The notes beneath the pieces are model-generated. The model made no database searches. It saw only the letters and a program-made list of their open reading frames with translations, and was not told the DNA's origin. Below are positions 26,118 to 35,106 of a DNA stretch of 64,000 nucleotides, piece by piece. A program made the position numbers and the translations under genes. Every line of letters begins with the position of its first letter. Position 1 is the first letter of the stretch. The stretch lies in NCBI GenBank assembly GCA_002381125.1, contig DFUT01000015.1, forward strand, positions 753-64,752, given 5' to 3'. Source of the DNA: Bacteroidales bacterium UBA4179 (lineage in GTDB: Bacteria; Bacteroidota; Bacteroidia; Bacteroidales; Dysgonomonadaceae).

Positions 26118-26510
26118 ATGAAAAAGTTGGGTTTGTTGTTATTGATATGCGGTATTGCGACAGTAGGATTAGCTCTTACTCGATCTCAACCCGAAGCCAA
26201 ATTCGACAAGACCGTGCATGATTTTGGTTCTATTAAAGAAGAATTGGGGGCTGTAACCACGATGTTTGAATTCACCAATGTGGGGTCGAGTCCACTCATT
26301 ATTCAGCGGGTATCGGCATCATGTGGATGCACCACGCCAAGTTATCCCCGTGAACCCATTTTGCCCGGCAAAAAAGGTGCAATTTCAGTGAAATATTCTA
26401 CGGTAGCTCGTCCGGGTTCTTTCAATAAAACGATTGCCGTGTACACCAATGTTCCCGATACGGTTTACGTGTTAACCATTAAAGGGAACGTAATCCCGAA
26501 GAGACAATAA
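26118..26510 (+). CDS. DUF1573 exported protein
   Basis: The 130-residue protein has an N-terminal signal or anchor segment (about 1-20) and a single DUF1573 domain, an Ig-like beta-sandwich. Typical blocks are 'FDKTVHDFGSIKEELG', 'FEFTNVGSSPLIIQRVSASC' with 'GCTTP' after it, 'EPILPGKKGAISVKY' and 'VYTNVPDTVYVLTIKG'. Such proteins are abundant in Bacteroidetes; their function is not known. A -7 element TATTTTTG lies at 26060-26067, about 50 bp upstream, so it probably has its own promoter. meaB starts 8 bp after the stop, so the two are likely co-transcribed, although no functional link is evident. Confidence 0.88.
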   Translation: MKKLGLLLLICGIATVGLALTRSQPEAKFDKTVHDFGSIKEELGAVTTMFEFTNVGSSPLIIQRVSASCGCTTPSYPREPILPGKKGAISVKYSTVARPGSFNKTIAVYTNVPDTVYVLTIKGNVIPKRQ

Positions 26511-26518
26511 TAATTGTT

Positions 26519-27613
26519 ATGAAACATCCCGAAAATGATCCCAAATATAAAGGGTTAACCGTGAACAAGGGCATCACACAACCACCCAGTATAAATCCGT
26601 ATTTGAAAAAGAAGGCGAAACGGCGTCAATATACGGTTGATGAATATGTTGACGGCATATTGGCCGGGAATATACCGATATTGAGCCAGGCAGTAACGCT
26701 GGTAGAAAGTTCAAAACCCGAGCATGAGGAAATGGCTCAAGCCATCATCGAGAAATGTTTGCCGCATTCCGGAAATTCCATTCGGGTAGGAATCACCGGT
26801 GTTCCCGGTGCGGGGAAAAGCACATCCATCGATGCTTTCGGTATGCATCTGATCAATAAGGGGAATAAACTGGCCGTACTTGCCATCGATCCTTCGAGTG
26901 AACGCTCGAAAGGCAGCATCTTGGGCGATAAAACCCGCATGGAAAAATTATCCGTTCAGAAAAACGCATTTATTCGTCCGTCTCCTGCGGCCGGTTCGTT
27001 GGGTGGTGTTGCCCGAAAAACACGAGAAACCATTATTCTTTGCGAGGCGGCCGGGTTCAACTATGTTTTTGTGGAAACGGTAGGGGTGGGGCAGTCGGAA
27101 ACTGCCGTGCACTCGATGGTCGATTTCTTTTTGTTGATACAGCTTGCCGGTACAGGGGATGAGTTGCAGGGCATTAAACGCGGAATTATGGAAATGGCCG
27201 ATGGTATCGTTATCAATAAGGCCGACGGCGACAATATCGAGAAAGCCAAAATAGCACAACGGCAACTGCAAAATGCGTTGCATTTGTTCCCGGTTCCCGA
27301 ATCGGGATGGACGCCACGGGTACTGACCTATTCGGCTTATTACAATATTGGGATTGAGGAAATTTGGGATATGATTCACGAATACATCGCTTTTGTGAAG
27401 GAGAACGGTTATTTTGAGCGTCGTCGAAACGAACAGGCAAAATATTGGATGTATGAAACCATTGATGAGCAGCTAAAGAATAACTTCTATCGCAATCCGG
27501 TTATCGAAGAACTTATGCCCCGGCTTGAGAAAGATGTGCTTTCGGCGCAGAAAACTTCATTTGCCGCAGCCAAAGAAGCATTGGATATCTATTATGGAAT
27601 GCAACAAAAATGA
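26519..27613 (+). CDS. meaB: Methylmalonyl-CoA mutase-associated GTPase MeaB
   Basis: MeaB is a G3E-family GTPase chaperone that protects and reloads the cobalamin enzyme methylmalonyl-CoA mutase. The 364-residue protein has the Walker A motif 'GITGVPGAGKSTSIDAFG' (about 91-108), 'AVLAIDPSSERSKGSILGDK' (about 121-140), the switch block 'VFVETVGVGQSETAV' (about 183-197) and the NKxD-type motif 'IVINKADGDN' (about 230-239). An N-terminal extension and a C-terminal helical dimerisation arm match the family. The mutase genes are not in this window. The window also holds a second B12-dependent system, metH, so the organism takes up or makes cobalamin. Spacing from the DUF1573 gene is 8 bp. Confidence 0.93.
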   Translation: MKHPENDPKYKGLTVNKGITQPPSINPYLKKKAKRRQYTVDEYVDGILAGNIPILSQAVTLVESSKPEHEEMAQAIIEKCLPHSGNSIRVGITGVPGAGKSTSIDAFGMHLINKGNKLAVLAIDPSSERSKGSILGDKTRMEKLSVQKNAFIRPSPAAGSLGGVARKTRETIILCEAAGFNYVFVETVGVGQSETAVHSMVDFFLLIQLAGTGDELQGIKRGIMEMADGIVINKADGDNIEKAKIAQRQLQNALHLFPVPESGWTPRVLTYSAYYNIGIEEIWDMIHEYIAFVKENGYFERRRNEQAKYWMYETIDEQLKNNFYRNPVIEELMPRLEKDVLSAQKTSFAAAKEALDIYYGMQQK

Positions 27614-27677
27614 GTTTTTTCATTGGCCAAAACGGCTAAAAAATGATTCCCATTCATAAACATTGCGACTGTTTTTT

Positions 27678-27741
27678 ACGTAAGTTCAACTTGGAAGTGC
27701 GAATTTCCCGCGTAAGTTCAACATGGAAGTGCAACTTTTCC
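27678..27741 (+). repeat. Two tandem 32-bp units of a dispersed repeat
   Basis: Two units start at 27678 and 27710. Each reads CGTAAGTTCAAC, then T or A, then TGGAAGTGC, then a short RAMTTT-like stretch, with an exact 32-bp offset. The same core occurs once, inverted, at 15862-15885. The copies lie between meaB and tRNA-Glu and end about 20 bp before the tRNA promoter. No coding potential is seen. Confidence 0.65.
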
Positions 27742-27762
27742 GGAAAGTTTTATCGAGGTTTT

Positions 27763-27793
27763 TTTGAAAGAATAGAGAATTTATTTACTTTTG
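27763..27793 (+). promoter_or_regulatory. Bacteroidetes-type promoter of tRNA-Glu
   Basis: TTTG at 27763-27766, a 19-bp spacer, then TACTTTTG at 27786-27793 match the -33/-7 consensus TTTG-N19/21-TAnnTTTG. Transcription would begin near 27799, about 40 nt before the mature tRNA. Confidence 0.7.
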
Positions 27794-27838
27794 TGCTTCC
27801 CAAACATTCTTTGTATTTATAAATGGATTTAATCTAAA

Positions 27839-27910
27839 GGCGCACTCTTCTAACGGTTAGGAATCCTGCTTCTCACGCAGGCAATAGCGGTTCGATTCCG
27901 CTGTGCGCTA
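27839..27910 (+). tRNA. tRNA-Glu (anticodon CTC)
   Basis: The 72-nt gene folds as a cloverleaf. The acceptor stem pairs GGCGCAC with GTGCGCT (first pair G-U). The D stem pairs TTCT with GGAA, with GG in the loop. The anticodon stem CCTGC/GCAGG holds the loop TTCTCAC, so the anticodon is CTC, reading GAG. The T stem AGCGG/CCGCT has the loop TTCGATT. The discriminator base is A and CCA is not encoded. The G-U first pair is unusual but does not break the fold. It is the only tRNA gene I find in the window. Confidence 0.88.
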
Positions 27911-27939
27911 CATTTTTCAATATATTTCCCCTTTAATAA

Positions 27940-28824
27940 TTATTTTTCTGCACGAATCAGACCACGTCTAAAAAAATAAGGTGATCTCATTTTTTTATCG
28001 AAAATAGGAAGCATATAACCATCGGAGAATGAAATTTTAAAATTATACTTTGCTAAAAAATTGGTTATCTCTTTTTCATCCTGCTCCCTGTGATAAGTGC
28101 ATATAGCTATTTTAAAAGGCTTTTGTTGGGATAAAAGTTTAGTTGTACCTTTTAATAATTTTAATTCAGCTCCCTCTACATCAACTTTAAGAAATATTTC
28201 TGTTTTCAGTGGAGTAATGATATTGTCAAGAGTGATTTGATTAGCATTTGTGGTATCCCCAACAAATTTATTAATAATCGTTACTTTATCTTTCCAAGGC
28301 GCAAATGTTGCATGTAATGGTTCTAGCCATTCTTTGTCTGGTTCAAAAAGGATAATTCTAGATGCTTTTTCGACCAGACTTAAAGCAAAGTTACCTTCGG
28401 CTGCACCGGCATCAACGAGCACATCTCCTTCATTAAACTGGAATTGCTCGCTCAAATATCGATGGGGGCTTTGAATGTCTTGTTCTTTCAATAAAATGCT
28501 GTATGCTTTTTTGATTCTATTAATACTCCATCTTTTTTTGAAAAATAGCTTTTTCCCATCCATTAAAGTATATCGCAATCCCGTTTTACTGTCATAAAAA
28601 ACTTCAATATCGTCAAGACGATAGTTGTCTTGAAAAGAATAAGGGAAAACTGCAATGGGATTAGTCTTCAGATAATTCAAAATCGATTCGATTTCAGGTG
28701 TCAACTCTTCCGGATGATTTTTATAATACTTGAAAATAGAACGTGGAAGCTTTTTAGCCTGGATTTTTCTTCTAAAATACTTTGGAACAGTTATTCTGTA
28801 CAGCTGAATAGTAAAATTGTTCAT
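27940..28824 (-). CDS. FkbM family methyltransferase
   Basis: The 294-residue protein has the SAM-binding core of the FkbM family: 'DVLVDAGAAEGNFALSLVE' (about 134-152), 'RIILFEPDKEWLEPL' (about 156-170), and 'EIFLKVDVEGAELKLLKG' (about 209-226). These enzymes methylate sugars or lipids of surface glycans and natural products; the substrate cannot be read from the sequence. The N-terminal 110 residues are not recognisable. Base composition is more AT-rich than the flanking core genes, as often seen for surface-glycan genes gained by transfer. It sits next to tRNA-Glu and beside a frameshifted glycosyltransferase on the same strand, so the pair may be what is left of a larger glycan cluster. 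Confidence 0.85.
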   Translation of the reverse strand: MNNFTIQLYRITVPKYFRRKIQAKKLPRSIFKYYKNHPEELTPEIESILNYLKTNPIAVFPYSFQDNYRLDDIEVFYDSKTGLRYTLMDGKKLFFKKRWSINRIKKAYSILLKEQDIQSPHRYLSEQFQFNEGDVLVDAGAAEGNFALSLVEKASRIILFEPDKEWLEPLHATFAPWKDKVTIINKFVGDTTNANQITLDNIITPLKTEIFLKVDVEGAELKLLKGTTKLLSQQKPFKIAICTYHREQDEKEITNFLAKYNFKISFSDGYMLPIFDKKMRSPYFFRRGLIRAEK

Positions 28825-28883
28825 ATATTATTTTGATTTTTAACTATATACTAATTATAGAGATAAGTGCATAATGTGTGCTT

Positions 28884-30001
28884 TTAAACAAGTGATTGAT
28901 AAACACACATGAGTTGATGGGCTATTTTGTCGTCAGTAAAATTTTTGGAGTGATTGATCCCGGCAGAAATCATTTGTTTTCTAAAATCAGTGTCGAATAA
29001 AATTTTTTCCATAGCAACTCCTAATTCTTCGGCATTATGGGGATCGACATACAGTGGAGATGACCTCCCGCTTCCTCCAAACAACTACCTTTGGAAGTAA
29101 TTACCGGTACTTTGCAACAGAGAGCTTCCAAGACAGGAATACCGAAACCTTCAAAGAGAGAAGGATAAATAAAAATTTCAGCTTGCGAATAGATTGCAGG
29201 AAGATCGCACGTTTGTACATTATGAATAAAAAATACTTGTGATGAAAGATGATATCGGCGTGCTGTTTCAATGATTTCTTGTTTGTAATCGGTTGGATTT
29301 CCAATAATGACTAAGGGAATGGAGAGATGACTGAAGTGCATGGCTTTCACAATAAGCGCAGCATTTTTACGTTTTTCGATAGCACCGACGTTAAGTAAAA
29401 AACGAGATGGTAGACCATACTTTTGTCTTACTTTTATTTTATCGGCTTCTGAAACAGGTTGTCTGAAAATGGAATTACATCCTTGATAAATGACGGTTAT
29501 TTTGTTTTCGTCTATTCCAAAAAACTCGATAAAATCATCTTTTGTTCGGTTGCTTATCGCAATGATTTTGTCGGCAACTTTACAGGCATATTGATTTTTC
29601 TTTGTGAAAATATACCGATAAGAAGCAGAATAAAATTTGGGGTATCGTAGGAAAATGGCATCGTGAACCGTAATTACCAATTTAATTTTTGTCTTTTCTA
29701 TCCCGATAGGCAGCTCTTGGCTGAGTCCGTGATAAATATCGATTTTTTCTTTTTTTATCTGACTGCAAATACCTTTGCTTCTCCAAAGAGAAGGGAAGGT
29801 ATTCCAAAACCGTCCCTCAGGAAGAATTTCTTTCATGTTTTCCCGTAAAACGAGCAAAGAACTCTTTGATCGTTTTGGATTGAACAACATGTATTGATTG
29901 TCAGGGTAATATTCGGAAAGGATACGCACCGTGTCCCGGCTGTAGTTGCCAAGTCCTCGTATATTATAGTATGCTCTTTTTGCATCGAATGCAATATTCA
30001 T
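28884..30001 (-). pseudogene. Group 1 glycosyltransferase interrupted by one frameshift
   Basis: Two overlapping open frames on the - strand make one GT4-type glycosyltransferase of about 370 residues. The 5' part (30001 to about 29075) starts MNIAFDAKRAYYNIRGLGNY and includes 'HDAIFLRYPKFYSASYRYIF', 'LNVGAIEKRKNAALIVKAM' and 'EGFGIPVLEALCCKVPVITS', the usual donor-site block. The protein should continue SCLEEAGG then PLYVDPHNAEELGVAME, but that tail is in another frame (about 29070-28884). The shift lies in the AAGCGGGAGGTCATCTCC stretch around 29063-29080. If real, the protein ends in an unrelated short tail and loses its C-terminal Rossmann helices. It could also be a sequencing or assembly error. 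Its product would act in surface polysaccharide synthesis. Confidence 0.8.
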
Positions 30002-30035
30002 TGTTTTTTGGATTGACGGATTTTAGCGATAAAAA

Positions 30036-30791
30036 TTAATCTTCATTTCCCTCTTCCTTTTCCACTCCCTCTTCTTCGATTTCTTCCATATTATGGAAAA
30101 CGTTTTGAACATCGTCGTCGTCTTCGAATTTTTCGAGCAGCTTCTCTATTTGTGCGCGCTGTTCCTGATTTAACGATTTGGTTTCTATGGGGAAATACTC
30201 AAATTCGGCGGATTGGATTTCGAAACCGTTTTTTTCAAGATAGGATTGAATATCGGCATACGATTTAAAATCGCCGTAAATAACAATTTCATCTTCCTTG
30301 GCTTCCACTTCTTCTACGCCATAATCGATAAGTTCCAATTCCAGTTCTTCGAGAGACATTCCTTCTTTTGGCGCTATCTTGAAAATACATTTGTGTTCGA
30401 AAAGAAATTCCACACAGCCGGACGTGCCCAACGAACCCCCGTGTTTGTTGAAATAGCTACGGATATTGGCCACGGTGCGTGTGGGATTATCGGTGGCTGT
30501 TTCGATAAGAATGGCAATGCCGTAAGGGCCGTATCCTTCGTATACCACTTCCTTATAATCCGAAACATCTTTTTCCGTAGCCCTTTTTATTGCCCGTTCG
30601 ATGTTGTCTTTCGGCATGTTTTCTTTTTTGGCCTGTTGAATCAACACCCGCAAACGGGGGTTCATATCGGGATCGGGACCGCCGGCTTTTGCAGCAATGG
30701 TGATTTCTTTTCCCAATTTGGTAAATACGCGAGCCATGTTGCCCCAACGTTTAAATTTTCTTTCTTTACGATATTCAAATGCTCTTCCCAT
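30036..30791 (-). CDS. yebC: YebC/PmpR family transcriptional regulator
   Basis: The 251-residue protein begins 'MGRAFEYRKERKFKRWGNMA', followed by 'FTKLGKEITIAAKAGGPDPD' and 'NPRLRVLIQQAKKENMPKDN', the most conserved part of the family. 'YEGYGPYGIAILIETATDN' and 'GGSLGTSGCVEFLFEH' follow. Family members are DNA-binding regulators (PmpR of quorum sensing in Pseudomonas) and recent work on homologues also ties them to translation of proline-rich stretches. The acidic C-terminal tail (EDDDDVQNV and EEEGVEKEEGNED) is typical of the Bacteroidetes form. It is 83 bp downstream of pheT on the same strand and may be read from the same transcript. Confidence 0.93.
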   Translation of the reverse strand: MGRAFEYRKERKFKRWGNMARVFTKLGKEITIAAKAGGPDPDMNPRLRVLIQQAKKENMPKDNIERAIKRATEKDVSDYKEVVYEGYGPYGIAILIETATDNPTRTVANIRSYFNKHGGSLGTSGCVEFLFEHKCIFKIAPKEGMSLEELELELIDYGVEEVEAKEDEIVIYGDFKSYADIQSYLEKNGFEIQSAEFEYFPIETKSLNQEQRAQIEKLLEKFEDDDDVQNVFHNMEEIEEEGVEKEEGNED

Positions 30792-30874
30792 ACTCTTTTG
30801 CTTTTAGGTTTTGTTTTTCCCTTATGAGGAATAATGTGCCGATTAAATATTATCCGGTTTTTTATTGCGTTCGG

Positions 30875-33334
30875 CTAACGCAAAGTCGCGCCCAATTCTT
30901 TTTCGAGATTTATTCTGATTTTTTGCATGATTTCATCTATTTGTCTATCTGTAAGCGTTTTTTCATCGTCTTGCAGTACGAAATTTACGGCATATGATTT
31001 TTTGCCTTTGGGGAGATTGCTACCCTCGTACACATCGAAAAGCGAAACTTCTTTCAGCAGTTTTTTTCCTGACTTACGCGCTATTTGCTCGATTTGTGCA
31101 AAGGTGACATTTTTATCGACAAGCAATGCCATATCGCGACTTACGGCAGGGAATCTGGATATTTCGGAAAAACGGACAACACGGTTTGCGGTTTTCTTCA
31201 ACAAATTATCCAGATTTATTTCACCAAAAAACACATCAGTGTCTATATCGACCATTTTCAACATTTTTGGCGACACGATTCCCCAGCTGCCGAGCCGAGT
31301 TCGTTGGGCATATATATTCATACCTGTCGAGAAAATATTGTTTTGGAACGGTTCGGATGTGATTTGCTCATGAGATATTCCCAGCCTTTTCAGGATATTT
31401 TCTATATGGGCTTTCAGTTCGAAAACCGAACTTTCAGTGTCGGGAACCGCCCAGTTTTTATGTGTGCGTTTGCCGCAAATCCATATTCCGAGATGGGTTT
31501 CTTCGGAATAGGGCGCAAGCAGGTCGTTTTCTTTTTTCTTTTCGGGATGATAGAAATAACAGTTTCCGAATTCGTAAAAACGCAAATCGTTGCGTTTGCG
31601 ATTGCGATTATAGGCAATGCTTTCCAATCCTCCAAAAAGAAGCGTTTGACGCATTACGCTGAGATCGTTGCTTAGCGGGTTGATAATTGGAACACATTGG
31701 TTTGCAGGGAAAGTTTCGTTGTTTTCGTAGTAAGCTTTTTTGGTGAGTGAATTGTTCATAATTTCGTAGAAACCCACTGCCGTGAGTTGTTCCGAAATCA
31801 ACGTTTGCACCCTGTGTTTGCGATCGACAGCCGTTTGATAAGAAAGATTTGCTTTCAGTGAACTGCTGAAGTCGATTTTGTCGTATCCGTAGATACGCAA
31901 AATATCTTCTATGACATCTACTTCGCGAAGTACGTCTACCCGATAGGTGGGTATGCGTAAGGTCAGTTCGCTTTCCGTTTCTTCCTCGATATCTATTTCA
32001 AGACTTTCGAGAATGCTTTTGATGGTTTCTTTCGGGATTGTTTTCCCGATAAGAGAGGCTGCTTTTTCGTATCTCAAAACAACGCGGGGTTTTTCGATGG
32101 GATGCGGATATATATCGCGAATCTCACCTTCTATTTGACCGCCCGCGAGCTCTTTTACGAGCAATGCGGCTCGTTTAAGCGCATAGACCGTAATATTGGG
32201 ATCTGTTCCTCGTTCGAAGCGAAACGATGAATCGGTATTCAACCCGTGGCGTCGAGCTGTTTTGCGTACCCATGTAGGGTTAAAATAAGCAGATTCCAGA
32301 AAAATATCTTTGGTGTTTTCTGTAACTCCCGATTTCAAACCGCCGAAAACGCCGGCAATGCACATCCCCTCCTTTTCGTTGCAGATCATTAGATCTTTGT
32401 CGCTCAATTCACATTCTTGCCCGTCGAGGGTAATAAATTTTGTTTTATCGGGGAGTGTGCGGACAATGATTTTGTTTCCGGAAATGTATGCGGCATCGAA
32501 AGCGTGCATGGGTTGACCGATTTCGTACATAACAAAATTAGTGATGTCCACAATATTGTTTATGGGTCGAAGACCGATAGCCATCAGTCTGTTTTTTAAC
32601 CAGGCGGGACTTTCTTTCACCTCCACTCCGCGAATCGTCAAACCCGAGTAGCGCGGGCAGGCTTCCGTATTTTCTACGATGACGTCTATTCCTCCTTCTG
32701 TTTTATCGATTTTGAATTCGTCAACCGAAGGTTTTGTGAGTTTAAACGGTTTGTCGCTTTGTTTCAAGTATGCTGCGAGATCGCGTGCAACGCCATAGTG
32801 TGAAGTGGCATCCGAACGATTTGGCGTAATATCCACTTCAAGAACGTAATCGGTCTCGACTTGATAATATTCTTTTGCGGGCATCCCTACTTTTGCATCG
32901 GACGGCAATACGATGATTCCTTTGTGCGATGTTCCGATGCCGATTTCATCTTCTGCGCAAATCATTCCAAACGACTCTTCGCCGCGAATCTTAGCCTTTT
33001 TGATGGTGATTTCTTCATCATCCATATAAAGTGTTGTCCCAATTGTAGCCACTACCACTTTTTGTCCTGCTGCTACGTTGGGTGCTCCGCAAACGATTTT
33101 CAGTGGTTTGTCGTTCCCGATGTTTACGGTTGTGAGATGTAAATGGTTGGAATTGGGATGAGGAGTACATGTCAGTACTTCGCCAATAATCAAACCCTCC
33201 AATCCGCCTTTGACGGAGTGTATTTCTTCTATGCCTTCTGTTTCAATGCCGATTGAAGTGAGTGCTTCGGCCGTTTCCCGTGGGGATAAATCGAATTTTA
33301 GATAATCTTTGATCCAGTTATAAGAAATATTCAT
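30875..33334 (-). CDS. pheT: Phenylalanine--tRNA ligase beta subunit
   Basis: PheT is the beta subunit of the (alpha-beta)2 phenylalanyl-tRNA synthetase and holds tRNA binding and editing functions. The 819-residue length is normal. The start 'MNISYNWIKDYLKFDLSPRE' is typical. It is followed by the EMAP/tRNA-binding domain (about 40-150, 'VVATIGTTLYMDD'), the B3/4 editing domain (about 210-375, with 'VDITNFVMYEIGQPMHAFDA'), B5 (about 400-470), the catalytic-like core (about 480-680), and the C-terminal ferredoxin-fold anticodon-binding domain ('ISRFPAVSRDMALLVDKNV', about 725-743). pheS is not next to it, as is common in Bacteroidetes. yebC follows on the same strand. Confidence 0.96.
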   Translation of the reverse strand: MNISYNWIKDYLKFDLSPRETAEALTSIGIETEGIEEIHSVKGGLEGLIIGEVLTCTPHPNSNHLHLTTVNIGNDKPLKIVCGAPNVAAGQKVVVATIGTTLYMDDEEITIKKAKIRGEESFGMICAEDEIGIGTSHKGIIVLPSDAKVGMPAKEYYQVETDYVLEVDITPNRSDATSHYGVARDLAAYLKQSDKPFKLTKPSVDEFKIDKTEGGIDVIVENTEACPRYSGLTIRGVEVKESPAWLKNRLMAIGLRPINNIVDITNFVMYEIGQPMHAFDAAYISGNKIIVRTLPDKTKFITLDGQECELSDKDLMICNEKEGMCIAGVFGGLKSGVTENTKDIFLESAYFNPTWVRKTARRHGLNTDSSFRFERGTDPNITVYALKRAALLVKELAGGQIEGEIRDIYPHPIEKPRVVLRYEKAASLIGKTIPKETIKSILESLEIDIEEETESELTLRIPTYRVDVLREVDVIEDILRIYGYDKIDFSSSLKANLSYQTAVDRKHRVQTLISEQLTAVGFYEIMNNSLTKKAYYENNETFPANQCVPIINPLSNDLSVMRQTLLFGGLESIAYNRNRKRNDLRFYEFGNCYFYHPEKKKENDLLAPYSEETHLGIWICGKRTHKNWAVPDTESSVFELKAHIENILKRLGISHEQITSEPFQNNIFSTGMNIYAQRTRLGSWGIVSPKMLKMVDIDTDVFFGEINLDNLLKKTANRVVRFSEISRFPAVSRDMALLVDKNVTFAQIEQIARKSGKKLLKEVSLFDVYEGSNLPKGKKSYAVNFVLQDDEKTLTDRQIDEIMQKIRINLEKELGATLR

Positions 33335-33462
33335 GCAATTGATTATGTTTGGTGATATTCACAAAAACGAATCGATGTCGGTATGTGAATAATAAATTTC
33401 ATCCTTTTCGAAAAAGTGCTCAAAATTACAAAAAAACGGTGGAAATAGGAAAAACAAAACAG

Positions 33463-33497
33463 AAAACCATATGGAACAAGATAGCCCATATGGTTTT
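33463..33497 (-). terminator. Hairpin terminator downstream of pgk
   Basis: AAAACCATATGG (33463-33474) and CCATATGGTTTT (33486-33497) form a perfect 12-bp stem with an 11-nt loop. On either strand the stem ends in a short A/T tract, so it may work in both directions. It lies 50 bp after the pgk stop and upstream of pheT, both on the - strand. Confidence 0.65.
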
Positions 33498-33547
33498 ATT
33501 TCAGTGCGGTAACGGTTGGGGATTCGAATCTTTCGCGAAGATATCGA

Positions 33548-34810
33548 TTAATATCCCCTGATGGCTTTAATTCCCGGGAGGACTTTCCCCTCGATCATTT
33601 CGAGTAAAGCGCCGCCGCCGGTAGAAACATAGGAAAATTTGTCGGCAAGACCAAATTTATTGACACAAGCCACCGTATCGCCACCTCCTATGAGAGAGAA
33701 AGCCCCTTTTTCGGTAGCTTCCACAATAGCTTCGGCAACTGCGCGAGATCCATGTTCGAAATTATCGAATTCGAATACGCCTACGGGGCCGTTCCAAAGG
33801 ATAGTTCTGGAATTTTTGATGATTTCGGCAAATGCTTTTTCAGATTCGGGACCAATGTCGAGCCCCAGCCATCCATCGGGGATATCATTTGCCCGAGCAT
33901 AGGCCGTGTTGGCATCGTTGCTGAATTTATCGGCTATTTTGGCATCGGTGGGCAGAATAAGGTTCACACCTTTTTGTTTGGCCAGTTCTACGATTTCGCG
34001 TGCCAAGTCGAGTTTGTCTTCTTCGACAATCGAATTTCCGATTTTGCCCCCGAATGCTTTAACAAAGGTGTAAGTCATCCCGCCTGCAAGAATCAGGTTG
34101 TCTACTTTTTCGAGCAGATTTTTAATGATGTCGATTTTGGTGGAAACTTTCGATCCTCCCATAATTGCGGTATAGGGATGCTGCGCATCGTTCATGACTT
34201 TTTCGATTGCATTGATTTCGTTTTGCATGAGATAACCGAACAATTTGTGATCGGCATCGAAGTAGTCGGCAATCAATGCAGTGGAGGCGTGAGCACGATG
34301 GGCTGTGCCGAATGCGTCGTTGACATATACATCGGCGTAGGACGCCAGTTTTTTGGCAAATTCTTTTTGAGCCTCCTTCATTGCCTTTTTCGCAGCGGCT
34401 ATTTCTTCTTCGGTAGCATTTTCGGGCAGATTTCGGGGTTTTCCTTCTTCTTCGGCATGGAATCGAAGATTTTCAAGCAAGAGAACCTGTCCGGGTTTCA
34501 AAGCAGCGGCTTTGGCTTCTGCTTCTTCGCCTATACAGTCGCCGGCAAATTCCACATCCACCCCCAGCAGTTCCGACAGACGGGGGAGAATGTGCTTCAA
34601 CGAATATTTTTCATCGGGTCCTTTTGGACGACCCAGATGCGAACCGATGATTATACTTCCTCCGTCTTGCAGTATTTTTTTTAATGTCGGTATGGCTGCG
34701 CGGATACGTGTATCGTCGGTAATATTGAAATTTTCGTCGAGCGGCACATTAAAATCCACGCGAACAAATGCCTTTTTTCCGGCAAAATTGAAAGAATCCA
34801 TTGTTTGCAT
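33548..34810 (-). CDS. pgk: Phosphoglycerate kinase
   Basis: Pgk transfers phosphate from 1,3-bisphosphoglycerate to ADP in glycolysis. The 420-residue protein shows 'KKAFVRVDFNVPLDENF' (about 13-29), 'IIIGSHLGRPKGPDEKYSL' (about 54-72), 'LILAGGMTYTFVKAFGG', and the C-terminal nucleotide block 'FSLIGGGDTVACVNKFGLAD' (about 368-387) followed by 'FSYVSTGGGALLEMIEGK'. All lobes are present. A -7 element TACTTTTG lies on the - strand at 34882-34889, about 70 bp upstream. The coding region is flanked downstream by a strong hairpin, so it appears to be a single-gene unit. An ATG three codons inside is an alternative start. Confidence 0.97.
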   Translation of the reverse strand: MQTMDSFNFAGKKAFVRVDFNVPLDENFNITDDTRIRAAIPTLKKILQDGGSIIIGSHLGRPKGPDEKYSLKHILPRLSELLGVDVEFAGDCIGEEAEAKAAALKPGQVLLLENLRFHAEEEGKPRNLPENATEEEIAAAKKAMKEAQKEFAKKLASYADVYVNDAFGTAHRAHASTALIADYFDADHKLFGYLMQNEINAIEKVMNDAQHPYTAIMGGSKVSTKIDIIKNLLEKVDNLILAGGMTYTFVKAFGGKIGNSIVEEDKLDLAREIVELAKQKGVNLILPTDAKIADKFSNDANTAYARANDIPDGWLGLDIGPESEKAFAEIIKNSRTILWNGPVGVFEFDNFEHGSRAVAEAIVEATEKGAFSLIGGGDTVACVNKFGLADKFSYVSTGGGALLEMIEGKVLPGIKAIRGY

Positions 34811-35106
34811 AGTCTATATGTTTTTAAAGATGTAAGTGGTCTATTGTCTCGCGAATGAAATATAAGCAGAGAAACTACCTGCAAAAGTAACAAAATTATG
34901 TCGAATATTGTTTTTTCTCCAACTTGTTTTATTGGATGTTACTTCCTTTTGTGTTTTAACAATTTAATAATGTTTTGGTTCACTTGTGGAAATGCGGAGG
35001 ACTAAGTGATGTGTTGTAGCGCAATTCTTGAGTTGGTTTTTCTAATTTCCTACAAGAATGGTTATATTTGTAAGCACATATCAACAAATATAAAACGGAC
35101 AAGTGA

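Noticed and set aside
27614..27940. Integration site (att) at tRNA-Glu
   Set aside because: I found no repeat of the tRNA 3' end and no integrase nearby in this window.
28884..29084. Separate 66-residue - strand gene
   Set aside because: It is the frameshifted C terminus of the glycosyltransferase, not an independent gene.
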